A stretch of 64,000 nt of DNA from CADEED01 sp963711635 (GTDB lineage: Bacteria > Pseudomonadota > Gammaproteobacteria > Steroidobacterales > Steroidobacteraceae). Under the pieces are notes generated by a model that saw only the letters and a program-made list of their open reading frames with translations, had not been told where the DNA came from and did not search any database. A program made the translations under genes and the position numbers. Shown piece after piece: positions 1 to 11,286 of the stretch. The DNA lies in the NCBI GenBank assembly GCA_963711635.1, contig CAVQEZ010000019.1, positions 124,001 to 188,000 on the forward strand, written 5' to 3'. Every line of letters begins with the position of its first letter. Within the stretch, counting starts at the first letter, position 1.

Positions 1-106
1 CCGCGAGGTACTGGCACAGCCGGCACCAGCACAGGCGCATGGCCATGGGCTCGGCGGTGATCCGGAAGCGCACACGCCTGCAAAGGCATCCGCCGGTAAT
101 CTCCAC
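1..106 (-). CDS. GFA/CENP-V family zinc enzyme (N-terminal fragment, cut by window edge)
   Basis: The first 35 residues of a minus-strand gene that runs off the left edge. The start is GTG at 106, with a strong GGAGG ribosome site at 116-120, nine bases upstream. The peptide begins VEITGGCLCRRVRFRITAEP and continues into a CWCRLCQ motif. This matches the N-terminus of glutathione-dependent formaldehyde-activating (GFA, Mss4-like) proteins, in which the CxC and CxxC cysteines bind zinc. The family assignment comes from this short motif pattern. The substrate is unknown, because most GFA proteins are not true formaldehyde-activating enzymes. It is divergent from exonuclease III, with only 27 bases between start codons. 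Confidence 0.7.
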   Translation of the reverse strand, partial: MEITGGCLCRRVRFRITAEPMAMRLCWCRLCQYLA

Positions 107-133
107 GACTATTTACCTCCTATAATCGCGCGC

Positions 134-931
134 ATGAAATTCTACTCATGGAACGTCAACGGCATTCGTGCCGTGGTCAAGAAGGGGACCTTCCAGGAAT
201 TCGTGGCCAAGCATAAACCCGACATCCTCTGCCTGCAGGAGACCAAGGCGGAAAAAGGCCAGGCCGAGATCGACCTGCCCGACTACCGCGAATACTGGAA
301 CTCGGCCGAGAAGAAAGGCTATTCGGGCACGGCTATCTTCTCGCGCACCGAGCCGCTCAAGGTCATCAACGGATTCCCGGACAGCTTCGCCAACAAGTTC
401 ACGTTCGCCGACGAGCTGAAGCGCGACTCGTGGAACGAAGGCCGGGTCATTACCGCCGAGTTCCCGAAGTTCTACGCGGTCACGGTGTACACGCCGAATG
501 CCAAGGACGACCTGTCGCGCCTGAAGCTGCGCCACAAGCACTGGGACCCGGCCTTCCTCGCTTACGTCAAACAACTCGAGAAGAAGAAGCCGGTGATCTT
601 CTGCGGCGATCTCAATGTCGCGCACACCGAGCTGGACCTGGCCAATCCCAAGCCCAACCGCGGCAAGAAGGGATTCACCGACGAAGAGCGCGAGGGCTTC
701 CAGAGTTTCGTCGACGCCGGCTTCGTCGACACCTTCCGCATGTTCACGCAGGGCAACGGCCACTACTCGTGGTGGTCGCATTTCGCGAACTCGCGCGCGC
801 GCAACGTGGGATGGAGAATCGACTACGTGCTGGTCTCCGAGGCGCTGCAGAAGAACGTCAAGGAAGCGAAGATCCACGCCGACGTCCTGGGGTCGGATCA
901 CTGCCCGGTGAGCATCACGCTCGATATCTGA
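134..931 (+). CDS. xth: Exodeoxyribonuclease III / class II AP endonuclease
   Basis: A 265-residue enzyme of the exonuclease III (EEP) fold that cleaves DNA 5' to abasic sites and degrades 3' ends during base-excision repair in the cytoplasm. Family motifs are visible in order: WNVNGIRA at the N-terminus, LQETKA with the metal-binding Glu, GDLNVAH with catalytic Asp/Asn, WRIDYVLVS, and the C-terminal GSDHCPV with the Asp-His pair. Length is normal for the family. No Shine-Dalgarno sequence precedes the ATG. A TATAAT hexamer lies at 121-126, so the mRNA may be leaderless. It stands alone; the next gene has its own promoter. Confidence 0.95.
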   Translation: MKFYSWNVNGIRAVVKKGTFQEFVAKHKPDILCLQETKAEKGQAEIDLPDYREYWNSAEKKGYSGTAIFSRTEPLKVINGFPDSFANKFTFADELKRDSWNEGRVITAEFPKFYAVTVYTPNAKDDLSRLKLRHKHWDPAFLAYVKQLEKKKPVIFCGDLNVAHTELDLANPKPNRGKKGFTDEEREGFQSFVDAGFVDTFRMFTQGNGHYSWWSHFANSRARNVGWRIDYVLVSEALQKNVKEAKIHADVLGSDHCPVSITLDI

Positions 932-939
932 AGAAGAGC

Positions 940-969
940 TTGACCCGCGCGTGGCCGCGCTCCTATATT
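940..969 (+). promoter_or_regulatory. Candidate promoter of the ArsR-SRPBCC-GST operon
   Basis: TTGACC at 940-945 and TATATT at 964-969 are separated by 18 bases, a good sigma-70 match. Transcription would begin about 976-977, at or next to the ATG of the regulator, which has no ribosome site. A leaderless transcript is inferred. Confidence 0.6.
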
Positions 970-985
970 CACCCATATGGGTGAA
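968..985. promoter_or_regulatory. Perfect 18-bp palindrome: candidate ArsR-family operator
   Basis: TTCACCCATATGGGTGAA is a perfect inverted repeat whose centre falls exactly between 976 and 977, so the ATG start codon is the first triplet of the right arm. It overlaps the -10 element and the predicted transcription start. A regulator bound here would block its own operon, as is usual for ArsR-family repressors. The sequence shows the palindrome; regulator binding is inference. Confidence 0.6.
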
Positions 986-1318
986 CATCAATCCGCACGG
1001 CTCGACGGCGTCTTCAATGCACTCTGCGATCCCACACGTCGCGCCATCCTGGCCCGACTCACGGACGCCGACGCGCGCGTCACCGACATCGCCGCGGACT
1101 TTCCGATCTCGCTGAACTCGATCTCCAAGCACATCCGCATGCTGGAGCGCGCCGGACTGGTGCGGCGCGCAGTGTCGGGCCGCGACCACGTGCTCTCGCT
1201 GAACGCCGCGCCGCTGTCCGAGGCCGCGCAGTGGATAGAACGCTATCGCCGCTTCTGGGAAGGCCGGCTCGCCGCCCTCGATGCATACGTCACATCGAAG
1301 AAAAGGAACCGCAAATGA
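977..1318 (+). CDS. ArsR/SmtB-family winged-helix transcriptional regulator
   Basis: A 113-residue DNA-binding protein. The winged-helix core is recognisable from LDGVFNALCDPTRRAILARL through VTDIAADFPISLNSISKHIRML to the wing LVRRAVSGRDHVLSLN. No metal-binding ELCVCDL-type cysteine motif is present, which argues against metal sensing. It belongs to the subgroup usually paired with SRPBCC/AHSA1 proteins. The stop codon overlaps the start of the SRPBCC gene (ATGA at 1315-1318), so translation is coupled. The start at 977 fits the family N-terminus and sits inside a palindromic operator, suggesting autorepression. The effector is unknown. Confidence 0.9.
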   Translation: MGEHQSARLDGVFNALCDPTRRAILARLTDADARVTDIAADFPISLNSISKHIRMLERAGLVRRAVSGRDHVLSLNAAPLSEAAQWIERYRRFWEGRLAALDAYVTSKKRNRK

Positions 1319-1770
1319 ATGCCGCCATGAACAATCCGCTGGCCTCCGCCGCCGTCGTGGTCCGCCGCACCATCGCCGCCTCGGCCGAAGACATCTTCGA
1401 TTGCTGGCTGGACCCGGAAGCCCTGGCCGCCTGGATGCGCCCCGGCACCATCCGCAGCACCGTGGCCAAGGTGGAGCCGCGGGTCGGCGGCCGCTACGAA
1501 ATCGTCATGCAGGGAGAAGAAGGCGCGATTCCACATTCCGGCGAGTATCGCGTCATCGACCGGCCCAGGCGCCTGGTGTTCACCTGGAACTCGCCCTATG
1601 CCGGACCAGCGGAGACCTTGGTGACCGTGGATTTCCTGCGCGCCGGCAAGGGCACGGAAGTCGTCGTGACGCATGAGCAATTGCCCGCCGAGGCGCGCGA
1701 GTCGCATTCGCGCGGCTGGACCAGCGGTCTCGAGCATCTCGACGAAGCCTGCCAGAAGGGATTCGCATGA
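1315..1770 (+). CDS. SRPBCC (AHSA1/START-like) domain protein
   Basis: A 151-residue single-domain protein of the SRPBCC hydrophobic-cavity fold, AHSA1/CalC-like subgroup. Typical features are VRRTIAASAEDIFDCWLDPE, then LAAWMRPG, VGGRYEIVMQGE and LVFTWNSPYAGPAETLVTVDF, ending in the long C-terminal helix GWTSGLEHLDEAC. Such proteins bind small hydrophobic ligands, and the actual ligand here cannot be told. I chose the ATG at 1315 because it overlaps the upstream regulator stop (ATGA). An in-frame extension upstream to 1231 would run back through the regulator and is unlikely. The ArsR + SRPBCC pair is a common conserved couple, here extended by a glutathione transferase. Confidence 0.9.
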   Translation: MNAAMNNPLASAAVVVRRTIAASAEDIFDCWLDPEALAAWMRPGTIRSTVAKVEPRVGGRYEIVMQGEEGAIPHSGEYRVIDRPRRLVFTWNSPYAGPAETLVTVDFLRAGKGTEVVVTHEQLPAEARESHSRGWTSGLEHLDEACQKGFA

Positions 1771-2462
1771 GTGGCTCTCACCGACTGGGGAACTCCGCCA
1801 TGCCGAACATCCGGATCACCACCTTCAAATGGGTGCCTCCCCTCGCTCAAGGCCTGGTGAAAGATCTCCGCGTGCGCTGGGCGCTGGAGGAAGCCGGCCT
1901 GCCCTACGAGGAGAACCTGCTGGCCGTGGGCGAAAACAATTCGCCGCAGCATCGTGCCCTGCAGCCCTTTGGGCAGGTGCCGGTCTACGAGGAAGGCGGA
2001 CTTACGCTGTTCGAAACCGGCGCCATCGTCATGCACATCGGCGAGCGCTGCCCCACCCTGCTGCCGGTGGATCCCGTCAAACGCGCGCGCGCCCATACCT
2101 GGATGTTCGCGGCGCTGAACTCAGTCGAGCCGCACCTGCAGAATCTCACCACCATCGATCTGTTTTTCCCCAACGAAGATTGGGGCCGGCAGCGCCGGCC
2201 GGGCGCGGAGAAGATGGCGCAGCTGCGACTCGACGGCCTGGCCGCGTCGCTGATGGATCGTAACTACCTCGAATACGAATTTACGGGAGCCGATCTGCTG
2301 ATGACCACGGTACTGCGCCTCCTGCGTCACACCGTCCTGGTGAAGAACATGCCGGTGCTCGCGGCGTACCAGGCACGCTGCGAGGCGCGTCCCGCATTTC
2401 AGCGCGCGCTCGCCGCACAGCTCGCACTTTTCGCGAAATACGCGCCGGCCGCGGCGGCTTGA
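1767..2462 (+). CDS. Glutathione S-transferase family protein
   Basis: A 231-residue cytosolic GST-type protein. The thioredoxin-like N-terminal domain is visible as VRWALEEAGLPYEENLL, GQVPVYEEGGLTLFETGAIV (cis-Pro after Val and the E-T glutathione gamma-Glu site), followed by an all-helical C-terminal domain with FTGADLLMTTVLRLLRH. The ATG at 1767 overlaps the SRPBCC stop (ATGA). An alternative start at 1800 (MPNIRITTFKW) fits the family N-terminus better, so the first eleven residues may not be translated. It probably conjugates or isomerises an electrophilic substrate. Third gene of the operon headed by the ArsR-type regulator. Confidence 0.88.
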   Translation: MSGSHRLGNSAMPNIRITTFKWVPPLAQGLVKDLRVRWALEEAGLPYEENLLAVGENNSPQHRALQPFGQVPVYEEGGLTLFETGAIVMHIGERCPTLLPVDPVKRARAHTWMFAALNSVEPHLQNLTTIDLFFPNEDWGRQRRPGAEKMAQLRLDGLAASLMDRNYLEYEFTGADLLMTTVLRLLRHTVLVKNMPVLAAYQARCEARPAFQRALAAQLALFAKYAPAAAA

Positions 2463-2463
2463 A

Positions 2464-3321
2464 TCAAAAAGGAACGCCGATCACGAAGCGCCACGCCGAC
2501 AGCTCCCCGGCCAGCCGGTAACCGAAGCCCAACCGCGGCACGTCGAAACGCCACACCTGGTAACGCGGTCGCGTCGAGAATGTGAAGCCGAACTCGGCCT
2601 GGATGGGATAGTCGCTGCGGTTGCCGGCCAGCGGCGCGCCGGGTGAATCGACGATCACGTCGAAGATGCCGTACAGCCCGAGCTCGACGCTGCGCCGCGC
2701 TATCTTCCAGGAAAGTCCGCGTGTGAGGTCGATACCCTGGCGCAGGCGCACGAAGCGATCGTCGGGCGCGTCGTGGCGATGAACCACGCCGGCGACGGCC
2801 AGCTCGCTGCGTACGAAGCTGTCCCAGCCGTGGAAATCATCGCGATGCTCCAGTTGCACACCCATGCCCCACAGCCAGCCGTCAACGCTGCTCGAAGCCA
2901 CGCTGAATCCCGCGCGCGCGTAGGGAACCAGGTGCCAGTCATTGCGTAGTAGATAGTCTAACTTCACGCCCGGTACCGCCGCGAAACTGTCCACGCGCGT
3001 CGGAATGCCCTCGGAGACTACGTCGATCGGCGTGAAATCGAAGAATCCCGCCGTCACGGGCACATCGAAACTGATCCCGAATTTCTCCGGCGTCGGCTCG
3101 CGCCACGCATGCGCGTACGTCAGCCGGTAGATCTGCAGCGTGCGGCCGTCGAGTTCGTAGACGCCGCTGCCCAGATCGGTGGCGAACACATAGCTGATGG
3201 ACTGGCCGACCGCCTGGTCGCGCTGCTCGGCGCGCGTTTGCGCCATGGCCGGGATGGCCAGCAGCGTCGAGCCTGCGCCGGCGAGAATCGCGATGCGCCC
3301 TGCGGCGCGTCGCTCAGGCAT
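2464..3321 (-). CDS. Secreted outer-membrane beta-barrel protein (solitary autotransporter-barrel type)
   Basis: A 285-residue protein with a cleavable signal peptide (hydrophobic core IAILAGAGSTLLAIPAMA, cleavage after AMA-Q). The rest has alternating polar and aromatic residues and ends ...AWRFVIGVPF with a terminal Phe, the hallmark of BAM-inserted beta-barrels. It resembles the family called solitary outer membrane autotransporter beta-barrel domain, meaning a barrel with no passenger. That assignment is by overall pattern, not a diagnostic motif. Its start overlaps the end of the upstream CheB-like gene by 8 bases, so it is the last gene of the minus-strand signalling block. Role unknown. 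Confidence 0.65.
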   Translation of the reverse strand: MPERRAAGRIAILAGAGSTLLAIPAMAQTRAEQRDQAVGQSISYVFATDLGSGVYELDGRTLQIYRLTYAHAWREPTPEKFGISFDVPVTAGFFDFTPIDVVSEGIPTRVDSFAAVPGVKLDYLLRNDWHLVPYARAGFSVASSSVDGWLWGMGVQLEHRDDFHGWDSFVRSELAVAGVVHRHDAPDDRFVRLRQGIDLTRGLSWKIARRSVELGLYGIFDVIVDSPGAPLAGNRSDYPIQAEFGFTFSTRPRYQVWRFDVPRLGFGYRLAGELSAWRFVIGVPF

Positions 3322-4320
3322 TCGCGACTGCAGGCAAAGGCATCATGACCAGTGCGCGTATCTCGTCCCCGCGCATCCTGGCGTCCTCGAGCTGACGCGC
3401 ATACTCCTGCGCAGCGTCGTCGTTGCCGCTGACCTTGGCGTCCTCGATGAGCTGCCGCAGCAGCAGCTGACGCTCGTCGATGGAGCGCAGCACGCTCCAC
3501 AATGTCTCGTCGATGGTGCGGTCGAGATCCACGATCAGGCTCGACGGCGTGAACACGTGCCCGGTGTGGCAACGAAACCGCAGCGGGCCGGCGTCGCGTA
3601 CCTCTGAAAGCGTGCCGTGACAATGCGGGCAGGTGAACATCGACGGCGTACCCAGGCTCATCACGCCGCTCTTGAGGGCGTTCTCTCCGGCCGCGATGAG
3701 GTTCTCGATGTACACCGCGTCCTGCCCGGCATCACGCACTTTGATTTCGATCTCTTCGTTCACGAGCTCCTGCAACAGGGCGGGTAGCTCGGCCAGGCCG
3801 ACCACGTGATCGACTTCGACGTGTTGCACGGCATTGCGCGGCATCGACGGATACTCGGCCTCTTCGGGAGACTGCGCGATCGCAACGCCGCCGCGGTCCT
3901 TGATCGCCCACAATCCGGCGGTGCCGTCGTCGAGATTTCCGGTGAGCACCACACCGATGCTGCGCGGCCCGAATACCACCGCGGCCGAGCGCATCGTGGC
4001 GTCGACCGCAGGGCGCGCACGATTCTCGCGCGGCCCGCGCGTCAGGCGCAGATGTCCGTCGGCGAACAGCAAGTGGCAATCGCTGACGGCCACCGTGATC
4101 ACGCCATGCCGGACCTGCGCGCCGTCCACCGCCGGAAACACCGGCAGGCGCGATTTACGCTGCAGCACCGCGTGCAGGATGCTGGGTGGATTCGCCGGCA
4201 CGTGCATGACGATGAACACCGCCGCCGGCAGATCGATCGGCAAAACCTCGAGCACTCGGTTGAGCGCCTCCAGTCCACCCGACGAGGCGCCGATCACGAT
4301 GATGTCGCGCTTCACACGCA

Positions 4321-4321
<1 letters not shown>
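3314..4321 (-). CDS. CheB-type protein-glutamate methylesterase without receiver domain
   Basis: A 335-residue protein. Residues about 5-185 form a CheB catalytic domain: GASSGGLEAL holds the nucleophilic Ser, FIVMHVPANPPSIL the His, and GVVLTGNLDDGTAG the Asp. The N-terminal receiver of classical CheB is absent. Residues about 225-335 contain a zinc-ribbon-like FTCPHCHGTL...RFRCHTGH followed by an acidic helical tail, a module seen in this CheB subgroup. The start ATG shares one base with the stop of the giant hybrid protein upstream (TGATG), indicating translational coupling. Because no chemoreceptor is nearby, the target may be a non-chemotaxis partner such as the adjacent CheB-CheR-kinase protein. 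Confidence 0.88.
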
Positions 4322-8889
<4,568 letters not shown>

Positions 8890-8978
8890 GTCCGTAACTC
8901 CGCGCCGCGGGGGGAGGTTCTGTCCACGCTGGCGGGCTGGCAACAATGCCACATTCGGCAGCGGACCGGCGCGGGAAT

Positions 8979-11168
8979 TCAGCGCGGGTCGGGCATGACG
9001 CGCGGTTCCGCGAGTTGCGCAACCACATCGCGTGGGGCCGGGGACCGTCGTTTGCGGGCAAGGTCGTCTTCGACGCGCTCGGCAGCGGCTTTTCCGGCGA
9101 GGAAGGGATGCTGGAACTCCACGCCATTCCATTCGGCAAAGTAGCCGGCCAGCTCGATATCGCGTGCACGCAGCCAGTGACGAACGAGCTCCGCCTGCTC
9201 GGCTCGTTCGGCATCATCGACCACGGCCGCATAGGGCAGCTCGACCTGTTTGCGAGTCAGTATGGAATCCGTCGCGGCGAACAGGCCCATGTCGATGCAG
9301 TCGGCGATGCAGCGATCGATGAGTGCCTCGCCTTCCACCGGCAATGGGTCGGCGGGCGAAAACGGAATCTCGCATATCAGCCCCATGCCGTCCGGAGGGT
9401 CGTTGCGAGGGCTCAGGTGGCCGGGCGCAAGGATGCGCCGGAATACCGCGGTACGCGGCACGGAGTGCTCGAGCTCGGCGGTTGCGTTCACTGCGATGCC
9501 GAGATTTACGCGTCTGGCGGACTGATGCCGCAATGCGGTTACGGCGCGGCGCACACGCGGCGGCGCATCGTCGCCCAGCATCTTCACCAGCTCCGGCAAT
9601 GGCAGCGTGCATACCAGTTTTTCGTACACGTAGCTCGCGCCGCTGTTGAGCACCACCTGGTGCCGCCCGGGGATGACGCGCACCACGCGCGCATTGAGCT
9701 TCACCTCGCCGCGCAGTTGCGGCAGGAATCCGTCCATGAGCGCCTGCAGGCCCCCCTGCAGTGGATAGGCGGCGCGCGCGCCATCCACGGCGCGGGTCCA
9801 CTGCAGATTCTCGCCTGACAACATGGCCAGCATCTCGTGCACGTACGCATCGCGGCTGGACGGCAGTGGATCGCCGAGATCGAAGGTGAAGCCACGATAG
9901 CTGCGCGAGCGGCAGGAACCGCCGATGGCGCGATGCTGCTCGAGCAGCAGGCATTGCTCCCCCAGGTGATAGGCAGTGGATAGTCCGGTCGGCCCCGCGC
10001 CGATCACCACCACGCGCCGGGCTTGCGTCGGCTTTGCTGGCGCATGGGCATGCGTGCGCTTGCGGTGCTGGCCGCGCGCGACCTCATCGATGAGCGCGCG
10101 CATGCGAGCCACGGTCGATTCCCAGGAGGTGGCCACGACGATATTGCGCATCATGCCGGCGCGTCGCTCGCGCGCCGCGGCGCTCTCTTCGAGCGCGCGT
10201 TCACAGGCGCCGACGAAGGCCTGCGCGTGCCGTCCCACGTGCACCACGTGGCTGTAGCTCTCGAGCACGTCGACCACCGGCGTGCTGACGATGGGCTTCT
10301 CGGCCGCCATGTACTCGAGCACCTTGGTCGGACTCATGTAGCGCGTCTGCGCATTGACCACGAAGGGCAGCAGGCAGACATCCCAGCCGGCCACGAAACG
10401 CGGCAGCTCGGCATAGGGTTGCTGCCCTAGATAGTGGATGTTGGCGCGTCGCGGCAGGTAGTTCGGGTCGACGCGCACCGGACCGACGAGCACGACCTGC
10501 CATTGGGGATGGGCATCCGCCAGCAGCGCCAGCGCCACGGGATCCAGCCGTTCGTCGACCACGCCGAAGAATCCGAAGCGCGGATGCGGCAGCGCGCGCT
10601 GCAGCTCGTGATCGATGTCCGCATCGCGGGCACGTGCGAAGTGTTCGCGTTCGACGCTGCTGGGCAGGCAGTGCACGTTGTCGTGCAACGCCTGTTTGGC
10701 ACGAAACACGCTGCGGCCCGCCGTGAACACCAGGTCCGCCAGCTTGAGCACCGCGTGTTCGCGCAGCTGCAGCTCGCGCGGCGCGTCGGCGGTGGTCGCA
10801 AATCCATCGGTGCAGTCGTAGACGATGCAACTCGGCTCCAGGCGTTGCACGAGCGGCAGGGCCATGGACGTGCACAGCCAGACGACGGGCGTGCCGAGCT
10901 CGTGCGAGCTCACCAGCCGGTCGAGCAGCCGCTGCAGATCGGCAATCTGGGCGTCGGCGAAGCCGGGTTCACCCTGCGGCGTATGCGGCCGGCACACGTG
11001 CACGTTCGGCGCAGGCTCGCTGATCTCCAGCCAGACACCCTTGTCGTCGAACACCGGGGGTTCGAAAAAGAACACGCGGTAGTCGCGGCCCAGCCGCGTC
11101 ATCAGATGTTGCGGGCGCTGGAAGACGATATCCCAGCGCGTATGCGAGAACACGAGCAGCGATTGCAT
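8979..11168 (-). CDS. Fusion of a GT4-like glycosyltransferase and a UDP-galactopyranose-mutase-like flavoprotein
   Basis: A 729-residue protein of two enzyme halves. Residues 1 to about 375 resemble TuaH-type family 1/4 glycosyltransferases: VFSHTRWDIVFQRPQHLM, a nucleotide-sugar site around FGFFGVVDERLD, VVLVGPVRVDP, and SPTKVLEYMAAEKPIVST. A basic, Pro-rich linker (about 385-400) leads to an FAD domain starting VVVIGAGPTGLSTAYHLG, then EQHRAIGGSCRSRSYRGF and FDLGDPLPSSRD, resembling UDP-galactopyranose mutase or protoporphyrinogen-oxidase-like proteins. The family's FDLGGH signature reads FDLGDP here. The ATG at 11168 starts a typical family N-terminus (MQSLLVFSHTRW). The likely role is envelope polysaccharide or glycolipid synthesis. 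Substrates are inferred, not seen. Confidence 0.82.
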   Translation of the reverse strand: MQSLLVFSHTRWDIVFQRPQHLMTRLGRDYRVFFFEPPVFDDKGVWLEISEPAPNVHVCRPHTPQGEPGFADAQIADLQRLLDRLVSSHELGTPVVWLCTSMALPLVQRLEPSCIVYDCTDGFATTADAPRELQLREHAVLKLADLVFTAGRSVFRAKQALHDNVHCLPSSVEREHFARARDADIDHELQRALPHPRFGFFGVVDERLDPVALALLADAHPQWQVVLVGPVRVDPNYLPRRANIHYLGQQPYAELPRFVAGWDVCLLPFVVNAQTRYMSPTKVLEYMAAEKPIVSTPVVDVLESYSHVVHVGRHAQAFVGACERALEESAAARERRAGMMRNIVVATSWESTVARMRALIDEVARGQHRKRTHAHAPAKPTQARRVVVIGAGPTGLSTAYHLGEQCLLLEQHRAIGGSCRSRSYRGFTFDLGDPLPSSRDAYVHEMLAMLSGENLQWTRAVDGARAAYPLQGGLQALMDGFLPQLRGEVKLNARVVRVIPGRHQVVLNSGASYVYEKLVCTLPLPELVKMLGDDAPPRVRRAVTALRHQSARRVNLGIAVNATAELEHSVPRTAVFRRILAPGHLSPRNDPPDGMGLICEIPFSPADPLPVEGEALIDRCIADCIDMGLFAATDSILTRKQVELPYAAVVDDAERAEQAELVRHWLRARDIELAGYFAEWNGVEFQHPFLAGKAAAERVEDDLARKRRSPAPRDVVAQLAEPRVMPDPR

Positions 11169-11286
11169 GAAAACGTGCTCTGGAATCACGCCGGGGTGGC
11201 GTAGCAGCATCCTGCTCTGAAGCGAGTCGGCGCTTATGTAGGCGGCGGCGGTGGGCGTGCCGGGATTTCCCCGACTGCCTGCAAGA

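Noticed and set aside
146..1189. Long minus-strand open frame opposite xth and the ArsR-type gene
   Set aside because: It is antisense to well-supported genes, rich in Arg/Ala/Val/Gly as expected for a GC-rich shadow frame, and shows no domain.
8890..9132. 81-residue N-terminal extension of the CheB-CheR kinase
   Set aside because: Arg/Pro-rich, overlaps the end of the preceding gene, and a good GGAG-GTG start exists at 8889.
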